A stretch of 64,000 nt of DNA from Dolomedes plantarius. Taxonomy: Eukaryota; Arthropoda; Arachnida; Araneae; Dolomedidae. Both the position numbers and the translations under genes were made by a program. The DNA is taken from the NCBI GenBank assembly GCA_907164885.2, contig OU015490.1, forward strand, positions 208,581,417-208,645,416, in the 5' to 3' direction. How positions within the stretch are numbered: the first letter of the stretch is position 1; every line of letters starts with the position of its first letter. Below the pieces are notes generated by a model. It was given only the letters and a program-made list of their open reading frames with translations, made no database searches and was not told where the DNA came from. Shown one piece after another: positions 1 through 13,499 of the stretch.

Positions 1-283
1 AGTCCATCACAGTATGATAAAATATAATGTTTGTTATAAAACTGATCTAATAAAAACCCCAGTATTATTAGTAAGAAGAAAGATGTTGATATTGTTGTTT
101 TTATCTAATTCTTAACCAGTTTTTCAAATGAATAAACTTTTAGTTATTGTTAAAAAGTCTTGTCGTCTATACATTATTTTTAACAACTTTAATGGTTTTA
201 GCGTATACCTTTTTTAACATAGCTTTTACTGCACATTTAAAACTCTGCTATTTAAATATAAATTATAAGAATTGTTGACGTGC

Positions 284-1129
284 ATGTTTTTAAGATGTAC
301 GCTAACAGATGACAGCCAAATTGTGCGCATGGCAATGACGGATCGCTCAGTCACATCACGAACCATAGCACAGCACATGCAGTCTGTAACACATCATCCA
401 GTGTCTGCGCGTACCATTCAACGCCGTTTACAGCAGAGTGGTCTGTCCAAAAGACGTCCATTGCTTTGTCTACCCTTGACGCAGAACCACAGACGTCTCC
501 GCCGCCAATGGTGCGATGACAGAAGGATGTGGACGGCAGAATGGAATGAAATTGTCTTTACTGACGAGTCACGCTTTTGTCAGCAACACCACGATGGTCG
601 CATTCGAGTCTGGAGACACCGTGAAGAGAGGATGCTGAACAGCTGCGTTATGCACCGCCACACTGGTCCTGCACCGGGTATTATGGTATGTGGTGGTATT
701 AGATATCACTCTCGCACACCTCTAGTACGCATTGCCGGTACTTTAAACAGCCAGCGCTACATCTCCGAGGTGTTGGAGTCAGTTGTCATTCCTTACCTTC
801 AGGGCTTTCCCACAGCCATATTTCAACAGGATAATGGGCGACCACACGTGGCACGCACCGTCCAACGTTTCTTCGTCAATCGCCAGATTGAATTGCTTCC
901 CTGGCTGCCTCGCTCTCCGGATCTTTCGCCGATAGAAAACATGTGGTCCATGGTTGCTCTACGATTGACCCAGATTCCATCCCCAGCTGCCACAGCAGAT
1001 CAACTTTGGCAACGCGTGGAAGCTGCTTGGTCTGCTGTACCCCAAGAACTCATCCAAAGTTTCTTTGAATCAATGCCGAGGCGTGTGGCAGCGGTGATCT
1101 CCAACAATGGCGGCTACTCTGGCTACTGA
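284..1129 (+). CDS. Tc1-like transposase, N-terminally truncated, frame open
   Basis: The frame encodes the catalytic part of a Tc1-family cut-and-paste transposase, which moves the element between TA sites in the nucleus. Motifs in order are the second helix-turn-helix half (near TIQRRL), the first aspartate in TDESRF, the second in QQDNGRPH, and the glutamate in SPDLSPIENMW. Counting the residues between the second D and the E gives 34, so it is DD34E. The usual C-terminal signature SMPRRVAAVI is present. The frame is open upstream to a TTG at 272, but the first ATG is at 284. Homology seems to begin about ten codons later, at LTDDSQIVRMA. About 40-50 N-terminal residues typical of the family are absent, so the protein is probably inactive although no stop interrupts it. 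Confidence 0.85.
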   Translation: MFLRCTLTDDSQIVRMAMTDRSVTSRTIAQHMQSVTHHPVSARTIQRRLQQSGLSKRRPLLCLPLTQNHRRLRRQWCDDRRMWTAEWNEIVFTDESRFCQQHHDGRIRVWRHREERMLNSCVMHRHTGPAPGIMVCGGIRYHSRTPLVRIAGTLNSQRYISEVLESVVIPYLQGFPTAIFQQDNGRPHVARTVQRFFVNRQIELLPWLPRSPDLSPIENMWSMVALRLTQIPSPAATADQLWQRVEAAWSAVPQELIQSFFESMPRRVAAVISNNGGYSGY

Positions 1130-1220
1130 TTTTGGCAGGAACCACCTTTCACAGAAGTCTATAAATTTAATCATTTGATACTTGGTCAACATGTTATCTA
1201 CAAAATAAATTTTGTTGTGA

Positions 1221-1265
1221 TATCTCTTGTCTTTCTTGGTGTTGCAATTTGGGTGGCCAGCAGTG
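1221..1265 (-). repeat. Right terminal inverted repeat of the Tc1-like element
   Basis: Read on the minus strand the segment starts at CACTGCTGG and contains TTGCAACACCAAGAAAG, a pattern typical of Tc1/Tc3-like termini. It is followed by TA at 1266-1267. No left partner is seen. Confidence 0.7.
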
Positions 1266-1267
1266 TA

Positions 1268-2529
1268 CATACAAAACAGAATTAGTTATATAAAAGCATA
1301 TCGATATCTACCAACTCTGAAATGGACCAATTTTGGGTTTTCTTAAGAATTAAAACTTTGTGATAAATTATGAGACTAAAGCACTGCATGCATAAAGAGA
1401 AACAATATTTGAAACACTAAAATTTAAATAATTTTCATCTACCTTAAACCATTTATAATCAACTTTGGAGTTAGAAAAATAGAAAAAAAGATCACATGTA
1501 AATATGACATAGAATCGATAAAGATATTTGGGGTATCCTATGAACTCAACTAAAATACATAAATTGAATAATCACAAATATAACAAAGAGCTAAGGATTT
1601 CTTGATTATAATAGATTATATTGTGCCACTCACCACGTTTGATGTATTACAATTTCACCGATGATAGGACGATTTTCCTATTTCGAAGCACTTTTTCTAT
1701 TATTATATAGGTAATATGTTTTTCACTGTTTATCTGAGCACACATCTACACCCAGAAATATAACTGGGCTGCTTAAACACATGTTTTCGTGAGCAAGTGA
1801 ATTTAACAAGTGGAGACACTCGTTGCTTAACATGGCGGTACACTAAATTTTTCCGGGATGACCGCTCAGCTTGAATACTTTTAGAATCCACAACGGAGCT
1901 TTCCTGTTGCATACACACACACAGTTGTGTCGCTTAATACATTTCTTCCCGAGCACGTGTAATCAGCGCCACCGGAGACAGTCGGGAGATAAATTGGCCG
2001 CACACGACGATTTTCTCAGGCGACAAAACGATTTGAATTCTAAGTAAATCCACAACAAAATATTTTTACACCATTTCTATGGCACATCCATAACTAGGAG
2101 TATCATTATATAGCTGAGTAGACTTGTGCGAGCACGTGCAACACTGAAGTTCGGTAGTCGATGACCGATAGAATATTTCTGTTGGATACGGTAAATCCTA
2201 CCGACTATGAATTCTGTCGTGATTTGGACGAATGACAGAAAACAACAAGTTTAATTTAACTCGTTTATTAATTCCAATAATTGCAACATAACCAGGCTGG
2301 TTCAGAGACCGCACGTGTCACCAACACACATCAAGTTTTTCCTCGTACTGCGCACACACCAAAATCACTCATCTCCCTCCTAGCCGTTGCCAACTCAGAA
2401 CAGCAAAAATACCGGTCGGTCGTTCGGCGAGAAACTGGTTCCCCTACCAACTCCTGACTCTAATTCGTCGGGTTCGTATTCAAAGTGAGGGACGAGTCAT
2501 TAAAAATAATAATTACTGGATCTATTTCT

Positions 2530-2540
<11 letters not shown>
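1268..2540. other. Unannotated, with a GC-richer part from about 1,900
   Basis: Bases 1268-1620 are plain AT-rich DNA. From about 1640 to 2480 composition rises and there are several CACGTG-like words and a minus-strand AATAAA-like signal near 2255-2275. This could be an old LTR or a non-autonomous element, but I could not find matched termini with a target duplication. No credible coding frame is present. Confidence 0.3.

Positions 2541-2610
<70 letters not shown>
2541..2610. repeat. (TA)n microsatellite
   Basis: Pure alternating TA of about 70 bp directly before the Helitron-like start at 2611. Confidence 0.95.
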
Positions 2611-2622
<12 letters not shown>

Positions 2623-4091
2623 ATAAAAGAGCTTGTCTGTTTGTTTGTCCGCTATAGAATCATAGACTGTTTCACCCACCGGGACCAAATTCGGCACAGT
2701 TAATGTTTAGGACCCGAGAAACTTAAATCAGCAAAAACGAAGTTTGGGGCTCAATTAGTTTTTTTTTTAAAATTAATTTTTTAACGATTTTTTGTGCCCG
2801 TAAGAGGTGCGAGACCCCCTGTAGATACAGACGCTCAGTGAAATCCGAACCTATCCCTCTTCCCCCGCGCGGGAGAGGAGGGGTGCGCGGGGGGTGAGAG
2901 CTTCATGGTAATAAACTTGCCTAACTGACTGATAACGCACAATCCAAACCGTTGGACATAAAGAGCTGAAATTTTGCATGGTGATTCTTCTATAGTGGAG
3001 TTTATACTGGAGGGGTGAACTGAGAAAGATTTTTGAAAAATTCTTCTTCGATTTTTTAAAATTAAATTTTTAAGCTTTTTTTTCTAATTTTTTTAAGTTT
3101 GCATTTAAAATGATAATCCGAGGGTTATAAATTTTATATCACGAGAAAGATCATAAAATTTCCTTTAAAACGAAATCTTTTTCGAATTGTTACCTCCCTT
3201 TTCTGATTTTTGGTGAATTTTTAAAGATTAATTTTTAGAATTTAATTTATGAAATGCTCATCACGCGGTTTCTTTTCTTTTTGTCATACTTTAAATTAAT
3301 TTTGCGTTACGTGCATAACAACGAAATAAATTGACAAAAGAAATATTAAAATACGGTAAAAGATAAAATTTAACGACTAGACTAACTGAGATGGGAGTTT
3401 TTTAAGAATGCAGTTCAAATTAGTATGTCTTAACACAACTTTCCCGGCTCTGCTTTTTGTCCTTTGTTATTTGCAGTTTTTCTCATCGCTTGAACCGATT
3501 TACAATTTGCTTTTTCTACGGTTTTTGGCCTTAGGAAAATTAAAAACCGATACGGTTTTTGGCCTGTCGACAATAAAATACCGAATCACCAAAGTAAGGA
3601 AAATATGCTTCCTGTGAAATCGCGCCTTACCTTGAATAAATAAAAGGGTCATCTTTCACTTTACCTCTTGGATGATGTGGAAAAAAGTGCGTCTCTTGGG
3701 TGATGTGGAACAAACTGAGCTTTTAAGGGAAAAATAAATAATAAAGGCAAATGTAAATTATAAAACTTATTTCTAATTAAACAGTGGATCAAACAAATCT
3801 AATTAAATCTAATTAAACAGTAAACTTATTCAATCCAAACGTGCGAATCACGCAACACTGTGTTATAAATTCTCAATAAAATTAGACGTATAATCAAACG
3901 AAGGTCCCCAGGCTCAAAGTTTCTTTCTTTCTTATTGTTTGTATATCATTTCAGTAGAAACGCGCTAAGCGCATTCTGTCTGGCCAGATGAACATGAACA
4001 GCGGGGGTTGCAGCCCAGTATTTTTTTGATGGAATGCATCAAAATTTTTATATCTATATATCTACCCGGGCGTCGCCGGGCAATAATGCTA

Positions 4092-4092
<1 letters not shown>
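2611..4092 (+). mobile_element. Non-autonomous Helitron (about 1.5 kb)
   Basis: The right end is a textbook Helitron 3' terminus: a short GC-rich hairpin, CCCGG..CCGGG around 4067-4079, then CTAG at 4089-4092 followed by T. The left end is a variant of the arthropod Helitron start (ATATAAAAGAGCTTGTCTG), but the terminal TC is not visible because it lies in the (TA)n tract. The interior has no helicase frame. Bases 2920-3330 match, in reverse orientation, the segment at about 20,640-20,990 and another at about 24,580-24,930, so at least three copies of this family occur in the window. Confidence 0.7.

Positions 4093-4161
<69 letters not shown>
4093..4161. repeat. (TA)n microsatellite abutting a Helitron 3' end
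   Basis: A pure TA run starts at the base immediately after the Helitron CTAG. Confidence 0.95.
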
Positions 4162-4340
4162 CATTAAAAACCCCATACCATTTTAAAATCTAACATTATT
4201 CTAAATTCCCTTGGGCGTACGAGCTAAATTTCGCTTTTGATTCTAAGTTCTAATAACCTCGAGAGAAAATATTAAATGGCTTCCTTTTTCAAAAATGCGC
4301 GGCGCCCCCCATATTTTAGATAAGCTCTGCGCAGATTACA

Positions 4341-4659
4341 TAAAACCACATGTGACTTATCGACAACAGCAAATCCCTAATCGCTATGATGATCACATGA
4401 CAAAGTTTATATAAACCGCCTGAACGGAAACATGTACGCTTTTTTGATTTGTAAGTTGCCCCGAGAAGTTGCATTGTGTATCTTAAAAATAAAGATGTAA
4501 TTAAATTAACGTTGCGGAGTTTTATGTGTCCGAGGGTGAGATGAAAAGCGGGAAAGAAAATTAAACATATGTGATGCACGGCCGGGCGACAAGTCATCCA
4601 TCTTTACCTCAAAAAGAAATACCACTCAGGCCTTCCTTCGTCGGCCCGCGCTCGTGACA
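4341..4659 (+). mobile_element. Probable solo LTR, 319 bp
   Basis: The segment is flanked by a 5-bp direct repeat TTACA (4336-4340 and 4660-4664). It ends in CA and contains a TATA-like box (TTTATATAAA near 4407) followed by AATAAA near 4488, in the order expected for U3-R-U5. Its first two bases are TA rather than TG, which may be decay. No internal retrotransposon sequence is attached, so recombination between LTRs probably removed it. Confidence 0.55.
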
Positions 4660-4664
4660 TTACA

Positions 4665-7461
4665 TATATATATACATACCAAATATTTTTTTCTATAACC
4701 TCAACATTTAAATGAATTTTTATTGCCATGTTTTTATTAACTCGCTTTCTTATTTGTTTCTATGTGTGTTTGTCCACTACAAGTCTTCCAATCGATTTTT
4801 AACTAACTTCCCGACTAGCTAGACATTTGAAACTTTTAGAATAGCTCAGAACACGAGGAGAATGCATTTTTTAATACTTTTAACCATCTTTAAGCAGTTT
4901 TGAATTCATTTTCAGTTTATTTTGTTTTGTAGACTGGAGAAGCCATCTATCTGCCAGGGCGGGAACGTCAAGTTAAACCCAAGTTAACTTCCTATTAACT
5001 TCATTTTCTTTCAAGCCGATAGGATAATTCATCAAAAATTTTTTTTAAAAAGAATTTATTAATACATAGAAATCTCAAGTTTATATGATTTTTTAAAAAA
5101 TTAAAAACATAGTATATAAAAAGTTTTTTTATTATCTTGTAATTATTAACCTTCATTAATCACCTACATATTATAATTATATAGAATAACACTTTAGAAA
5201 ACTAGAATATTCTGCCATATGTTAAACTTATTTATTTCCCTATTTTATTTATCTTTTTTCATTTATGATTTACTATACAAAAATTGTTAGCCTTTTCTTT
5301 GTTTTTTATATCTTTATATTCATCATAATCCTCTTATGTACAATCATATATGTACCGAGATGTTCCTGTGGGTATTATTTTGTATTTCTGAATTTTAACT
5401 ATTAATAGTTTAAAATAAGAATGTATGGGTGATTTTCTTAAAGTATTTAAAAATACAATTTTTCAATATAATAAATGACACATTAATTCTTTTATTTTAC
5501 AACAGAGGATAAATCAAATCTTATGGGTTTTTTCCGTCACTGAACTCAAATATTCGTATTATTTTAAAAAAAAATTTCCGGAATTTAAACATAAAAACAT
5601 AACAATACAGAAATAATATTTAAATAAATTAGACAGTAAATTAATTTCCAATGAAGAATTACTCCTGAAAATATGTAATTTTCTGGAGATTTTGTTTCAG
5701 TTTCTCTAAGTATGTCAAATTAAATCAAATTTAGAGATTGAGTTTGGACTTTTCATTTGAATTTCGTCCACCAGATGGTGCTGCTATACGGAAGAGAATT
5801 TGGTGCTCTTATCTGTTGCAAAATAAGTTTAGAAAAATTATAAATTTATTCTAACTGTTATAAAACTTCGCAATAATCAAAAATGAGCGAATGTTAGCGT
5901 TTTTAAGCTATATATATTTATATATCGCAAGCTATATAATAATTATTTTGTATTCTTTGCTTAAAATATCAATAATTTGAAATAAATATACTACAATGGG
6001 TCTTTATGAAGATCTATGTAAACTTAATATTTGCTTATTTGAAACAAATTCCATACCATCTAAATTTCTTATTATAATGTGTATTATTAATAATCAGTTA
6101 TTTAAATTAATAGTTTAGTTGCATACACAACTAATTTTTTAGGTATTTTTCATTTTATTTTTATTCTTTACTAATCTGTATTAATGATGGTAAAATTACT
6201 ATTTTACTGTAAACTTTCATATTAACAAAGTTTTTATTTTTTTTATACAGTTGTTCGTGCTTGATACCATCTCGCGAGACGTATGTAACAAAATGTTTTT
6301 AAATCCTATACTTTGAACCAAAAATACAACACTTAAGTTTGAAATTACATACCATTATACAATAATTTTTTTTTCGTATCTAGAAGATCTATAGACCATG
6401 AATTTTAAATTTATACAGCTTGTTAATGTATCAATTTAGAAGTTTATATATACATTACCTAATAGAAATATAAACATTATGCACTACAAATAAATATGAC
6501 AATGAAAAAAAAAGAAAAAAAAAATAAGATTAGTTTTCCAGAGTGCATGACACATGTGTATTCACGTTTCTACTTGAATTTGGGTGGTATGTTAATTTCA
6601 CCATTTTATGGTTAATTTAACATAATATGCACATGTATAGCACAAATTATGCACATGAATAGCACAAAATAGCATGTATAAATGCACAAAATAACACAAT
6701 TCACAAAACATTAATAATATGCACATGAGCAAAACAAAATAAAATGAATTTTTACTATAGTCAAAATAATTATTTATTGTATTTCAATATAAAACGATTT
6801 TTAATTTCATGTAACTTTATATTTTAGATTCTCAAATGATTTAGAAACAAATTTTAGAGGGTGTTTTAATTTTTTCTAATTTTTTTTCTTGCCTACTTTT
6901 CTCATTATTTTTTTCAATTAAATTCCTTAAAAGCTAAATTTCTTAGTAATTACCAGAGGAATGTAATTTCCCTTGAAAATTAAAAAAGAAAATTACTTTT
7001 TCAACCTTCTGAAGGTAATGAAGTTAAATTCTCTTTATTACCTTTCGACATGTAACAAGCATGTTGCAGCCAGTTCTAATTTTTTAAAAAAAAAACACTG
7101 TCAAGTGACTTTTTTTTACCTCGTAAAAAACTAGGTAATTTCATTTGAACAATTGATAGAAATCCATTTATCAAGCACTTAAACTTGAGATTTTTTTTAA
7201 CTCAAGTAAGAACTTGAAATACTTTTTTATAAATCTGTTATAAAGTCTAAAACAAGATCGGTATACGATCATGGGAATAATTCTAAGTATTACTTAGTGA
7301 ATCGAGGTGGAAAACAGGATTAATTTCAACATATTCTTTGAAAAATAGTATCAAATCTTTTGAAACCTCTTCAAAGCTCAAGACACTTTGATAGGGTTTA
7401 TATTTTAGGGGCTATTTCTATAACCGAGAAAATTTCTTAACACTACTTAGCTAGCTGAGGA
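4665..7461. other. AT-rich gene-free stretch
   Basis: About 2.8 kb of low-complexity AT-rich DNA with no credible coding frame or element end. Within it, bases 6626-6740 hold a short degenerate tandem motif around TGCACATGTATAGCACAAA. Confidence 0.6.
6626..6740. repeat. Short degenerate tandem repeat, unit about 20 bp
   Basis: The words ATGCACATG and AGCACAAA recur about five times with drifted spacing. Confidence 0.6.
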
Positions 7462-8109
7462 CAAAATATATAGTACACTTTAAGTTCTTTGGCTTGGTAT
7501 AAGTATCTGTAGAAGAAAGAACACAGAATTTACCGTAGAGCTCCATACCAACCAAAAACAGAGGTGCCACAGAAATATTGATTAAATATTGAGACAAGAA
7601 TTTTATGCATTTTTAATAAATATATAAACATAATAAGCCTCAATTGTCTTGAAATCTTTTGAAATCGCAAAACATTTTGATGGTATTTTAAATCTGTGAA
7701 ATTTCAGTAACACTGCGTAACTAACCTAGGATAAAAGAAATAATGCACTCTAAATTCACCGACTTGGGATAATAAGTATCTATAGTTAAAAACAGAACAG
7801 AAAGTCGACTGCATTGCTTTAAAACCGAGGACAAACGAAATAATGCATTTTGAGTTCATTGACTTGGGATAACAAGTATCTGTACTTAAAAACAGTATAA
7901 AGTTGACCATAGTACTCTAGCATAGGACCATAGGATCGTGTAATTAACTGTGTTGACGTAGTACTATAAACGTGAGGACAAAAGAAATACAATTTCACTA
8001 ACCTAGGATAGTAAGTATCTATAATAAAGAACAGAACAGAAAGTTGACTGCAGTGATACCTGAGGACAAAAGAAAAAAATGCATTTTAAGTTCATTGTTG
8101 TTGTTGTTA

Positions 8110-9330
8110 TTGTCGTGTCCAGGAATAGTGCAGAAGAAAAAAAGTCTTAAATCGAACCAAGAGCCTGTATAACAGCAGTTGCCAGATAAGGTGCCTGTGG
8201 GCTGTAGAGGAGTTTTTACGGCGACAAAACAAGTTTGTAAACGGCAGCCACAAAGTCTGGACAATCAAAGATAAGTTCTGGAGAAAGCGGCTCTTCTGGA
8301 CAATTTTTACAGTTGATAAAGGATCTTGAGTAGTAAGGATTGATTTCCATACTCTTAACATTATCGGTTCTTAGTCTACCTATTGTAGAAGCAATTGTTC
8401 TGGAACAATTAAACTACGAATTTAGTGGATTCCTTTGTGGCTGGCTTGATATTCTGCACTTGGCCACTGCATTCACATCTGCTAGTGTGATGGAGGAAGG
8501 TATTTGGGAAGGTATCACGTTTCCTTGACCAGCGAATCAGCACACTCATTTCCTTCAATACGGACATGTGCGGAGATTCATTGAAGGGTACAGGACTTTG
8601 AAGTGTACAATGAAGTTGACAAAGAAGATGTTTTATGTTGTGTGTTAAGGAGTCATCCCCATTTCTTATAGCTTTCAAGGCTGATCTTGAATCAGAAAAG
8701 ATAACAAGCCCTTCTTTAGAGAGCACGGCGGGATTGGACTTAAAGCAAAAAAAGTGCTTCCTTAGTACCAAGTAATTAATTCGGTAAATTTGATGAAATT
8801 TAACCAGTGTGAATTTTTCAGCATTTGGCTAAATGAGGAGGTATTTTTCAGAGGAGCCATACTTGTAAACAACCGTTCTATTTTTCTGTGAGAGTTCTTT
8901 AAATGTCTCAAGACCCTGTATTCTCACGATCTCACGGTCTACTTTCTTTGAAGAGGGGTCAGTAAATCCAGGTGTATGGCAGTATTCGGAGGTTATTCTT
9001 CGCAGTGACGTAGCGAGCATAACTGGCGCCCGGGCTACGATATCTTTTTGGCGCCCCCTTCACCCGAAAATCATATAGTTAATATAATATACAAAATTAG
9101 TGAAAAGGACCATTTGGCGCCCCTCTGCGAGTGGCGCCTGTTGCATGATAGACCCCCTTGCCCCCCTCTCGCTACGCCACTGATTCTTGGGAAAAATAGG
9201 TTCCCAAGAAACATCACGAGAAGAGTATTCGAAGTGGATCATCTCTCTGATATCTCTGTCAAATTGTAGCGTCGAAGATCTATGCAGACTTGCTGAATCC
9301 TTCCAAGCTCTCTAGACTTTGTTGAAAATG
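8110..9330 (-). pseudogene. Non-LTR retrotransposon RNase H domain, degraded
   Basis: The minus strand encodes the C-terminal region of a non-LTR retrotransposon polyprotein with an RNase H domain, which would help remove the RNA template during reverse transcription. Around 8700-8660 the peptide VIFSDSRSALKAI carries the conserved aspartate of the TDS motif. A frameshift follows, and in another frame (about 8570-8530) the equivalent of HVxIEGNExAD is readable. Further frameshifts and stops lead to a cysteine-poor tail resembling the CPxC-type end of these proteins near 8300-8230. The upstream part, encoding ITSEYCHTPGFTD near 8990, is cut by the MITE at 9003-9182. It is not functional. Confidence 0.7.
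9003..9182. mobile_element. hAT-like MITE, 180 bp
   Basis: Terminal inverted repeats start CAGTGACGTAGCGAG on the left and, on the minus strand, CAGTGGCGTAGCGAG on the right. The flanks are 8-bp duplications with one mismatch, ATTCTTCG (8995-9002) and ATTCTTGG (9183-9190). The CAGTGGCGTAGC terminus and 8-bp duplication fit the hAT superfamily. It sits inside the RNase H pseudogene, so it is younger than that copy. Confidence 0.8.
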
Positions 9331-9520
9331 TGGTATAAATTGCTTTAAACTTAAGTTCATTGACATGGGAAAACAAGTATCTGTAATTAAAAACAGTACA
9401 GAAAGTTGACCGTAGCGCATTTAACCCGAGGACAAATAAATAATACATTTTAACTGACCTGGATAATAAGTATCTATAATTTAAAACAGAAAAGAAAGTC
9501 AACCTCAGTGCTCTAAAACA

Positions 9521-11054
<1,534 letters not shown>

Positions 11055-11740
11055 TAAAAATAAACATAAATCCTGAAAAATAAAATTTTTAACATTCCAC
11101 CTTGGTACGTGACATAAAGTTTCGGCAGTACGTGAGTTAGCCATGCCCCAGGAAATTAAAATTAAATTTTTAAATTGTCCTTATTTAAATCAGAGTTTTC
11201 TGCGTTACTTTTTATTTTGAAGGGACGAGAGATTTTATTTCATAAACCTATATTTAGAATTTAACTCCTCCATAGCACTAAAAATAAACATAAATCCTAT
11301 TTAAAATTTTGAAAAATCACCACGGTATATAACCCAACATTTCCGTAGTGCGTGAGTTTGCCCGCCCCAGGAAATGAAAATTCAATTTACATCTTACTTT
11401 CATTACAATGTTAAATTTTACTTTCTAATTGGAAGGTTCGAGATATATTTATTTCATAAACCTGTATTTAGGTTTTAACTACTCCATATCGGAAATAAAT
11501 ATTAAATAATAATTGTAATTTACCCCCTTGGTGTATACAATTGAGTTCCAGCAATATATGCGATAGTCACGCCCCCCCCCCAACCAAAATCAAGGTTAAA
11601 TTTTTAAATTTATACCTTATCTTCATCGCAGTGTTCTGTTTTGCTTTTTCTTTTGAAGGCTCTATTAGGTTTCATTTAGGTTTTAATCCCCCTAATTTAT
11701 TAAACACAAATTTTCGCGAATCGCTGGATTTATATCATAA
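11055..11740. repeat. Three-copy tandem repeat, unit about 215-225 bp
   Basis: Copies start near 11055, 11280 and 11490. Shared words include AAATAAACATAAATCCT, CGTGAGTT.GCC, CCCCAGGAAAT, TTTCATAAACCT and ATTTAG..TTTAACT. The third copy contains a run of ten C at about 11573-11582. Confidence 0.75.
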
Positions 11741-13499
11741 AACATAACACATGGGCTAAAGGAGATCCGTCAAATCTTCAAGACGACCTCTGCTACATGT
11801 TCAGAAGTGGATGATGTCACAAAAAAGTTACAGTTATTGAATATAATAATGCAATGGTATCCTCCAAATCCAAAATATTGAAGTGGAATTCTGTGGCTAT
11901 TATGTGGCCCTGAAGTTATTCAAGGGTTAATTTATATAATTTAATATTAGCAAAAAGGCAAAAGATTTAATGAACTTAAATTATATATCTATACTTAATC
12001 AAATGTTTAATGTTATGAATCAAGATTTATGGAAAAAATAAACTAAAAGTAATTGAAAGATATTAATAAAATTACAATACCCACATTTGAAATAACTGTT
12101 ATGAATATTTTCAAAATATGAATTAAGTAATATTCATGAATATATATTTTATGTAATTTTAAATTAATTTTTCTCTATAAGCTTTGAAATATATGCCTTG
12201 CTTAAAGCAAGTGTATATAATATTGAACAAAAATACCAGACATCTTCAAGAGATAATCATTATAGTTTTTATGTAACAAGAAGTCATTTTTCTCCCTGTT
12301 TCCTCCGGGAAAAAATGTCTTCTTTACTGAAGGTAAGCATATTCATAAATAAATACTATTAATGTTTTGGGCAAAAAATATTCATTGGTATATTTGTGCA
12401 ACAATATATTTTTTACTGTTGATTCCGAAGTAGATAGCATACTTAACTCAAATAAATTTTGCTGTACTAATCAGCACATTTCTCATTACATGCGTTTATT
12501 TATTACATTTTTTTTGTTTGTTTTGTTTTTGCTTAAATTTATAGCGTTCAGTTTTTATTGCTTTTAAAGACTGTTTTTAAAGACACCTTACCTCAGAAAT
12601 TAGCTATTTATAGTCTAGTAAAACAAACAAAATATATGCTTATATGCATATATGCATATGTTTTCATTAAAAAATCAAACTTAAAATTTAAACTTTTAAA
12701 TAATTTTTGAATAATTTACATATCCCCTATCTGTTGAATGATAAAGATAAGCTTCGTTAAATCTTCTTTTAATTTAGAAGAAAATTACTCTAATAAGGAA
12801 TAAATATATTTTCCATGCAAGAAAACTATCAAAATATAAAAAAAATAGTTTTTAAATGCAAAATATATAACTCAGAATCAAATTTAAAAACTTCTCAAGT
12901 TAAAATTTCTATTTTGATAAATTCCGGCGAATACTTTTTATTTTTCTTTCTCGTCAATAGATGGCGACCTAATGTTACAGCTATAAAATGTGATCCAATT
13001 ACTTTTTCTCGCGGAAGAGAAACGAGTAATTGTGACAAATACACGAATCTTTCAAGACAAGTTATAAATAAGGCTTCATGTAAAATTTATCATTATTACT
13101 GTTTTCGGAAGTGTTTTACGTGTTGCACTATGCACTAGTTTTTTTGTATCGGTGGAGTTAACTTTTCCTGTTCATTTAGGGAAGAGAAATTGCGAGTTTT
13201 ATTTATTCAGCTTTAAATATAGTAGAGTTTAATTTTTCTTTCTATTTGGAACCTATTGAGAAGTTATTAGACTGCTTATTTTCAGAGCATACTTTTTCTT
13301 TAATTTAAATCATGTAAATAGAAACTTTTCCATTGAGAAATACATAAGTAAAACTATATTATGGTAGGCTTCAAATAGGGTTAAAGGTATAAAATTAAAG
13401 AATGTATATCGATTAACATGTCATATTATATAACAGGAAAAAAGTATTAACTCATTTTCATATCATTGTTAATCTGTGATAAATAAGGAGACGTTCTCA
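11741..13499. other. AT-rich gene-free stretch
   Basis: I see no transposon motif. The frame at 12815-13138 has low-complexity, lysine- and isoleucine-rich content and no recognisable domain. Confidence 0.5.

Larger units (their letters stand above)
272..1265 (+). mobile_element. Tc1-like DNA transposon, left end missing
   Basis: A Tc1/mariner element runs from the transposase frame to a right terminal repeat that ends in CAGTG followed by the target TA at 1266-1267. The right repeat (about 1221-1265) reads, on the minus strand, as a start of CACTGCTGGCCACCC, which resembles Tc1/Tc3-type termini. I find no matching left repeat in bases 1-271, so the left end and the first DNA-binding helices are deleted or replaced. 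The GC content is visibly higher than the flanking AT-rich DNA, as expected of a fairly recent arrival. Confidence 0.8.
8098..9350 (-). mobile_element. 5'-truncated non-LTR retrotransposon copy
   Basis: The insertion is bounded by an exact 12-bp target duplication, TTAAGTTCATTG, at 8086-8097 and 9351-9362. On the minus strand it ends in a short AAC-type simple repeat tail, and it carries RNase H-like coding remnants, so the minus strand is the element's sense strand. Length is about 1.25 kb including a 180-bp MITE. Target-primed reverse transcription explains the long duplication, the tail and the 5' truncation. Confidence 0.85.
7462..9520. repeat. Six-copy tandem array, unit about 95 bp, interrupted
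   Basis: Copies lie at about 7462-7550 (most diverged), 7730-7827, 7828-7923, 7974-8060, 8061-8097 plus 9363-9426, and 9427-9520. Shared words are GAGGACAAA, AATAATGCATTTT, AAGTATCT, AAAAACAG and AGAAAGT.GAC. The fifth copy is split by the insertion at 8098-9350. Removing that insertion and one 12-bp target duplication restores a continuous monomer. Confidence 0.85.

Noticed and set aside
1622..2500. Solo LTR from TGTGCC to GAGTCA
   Set aside because: TG..CA-type ends can be picked, but flanking bases show no target duplication and no clear promoter and polyadenylation order.
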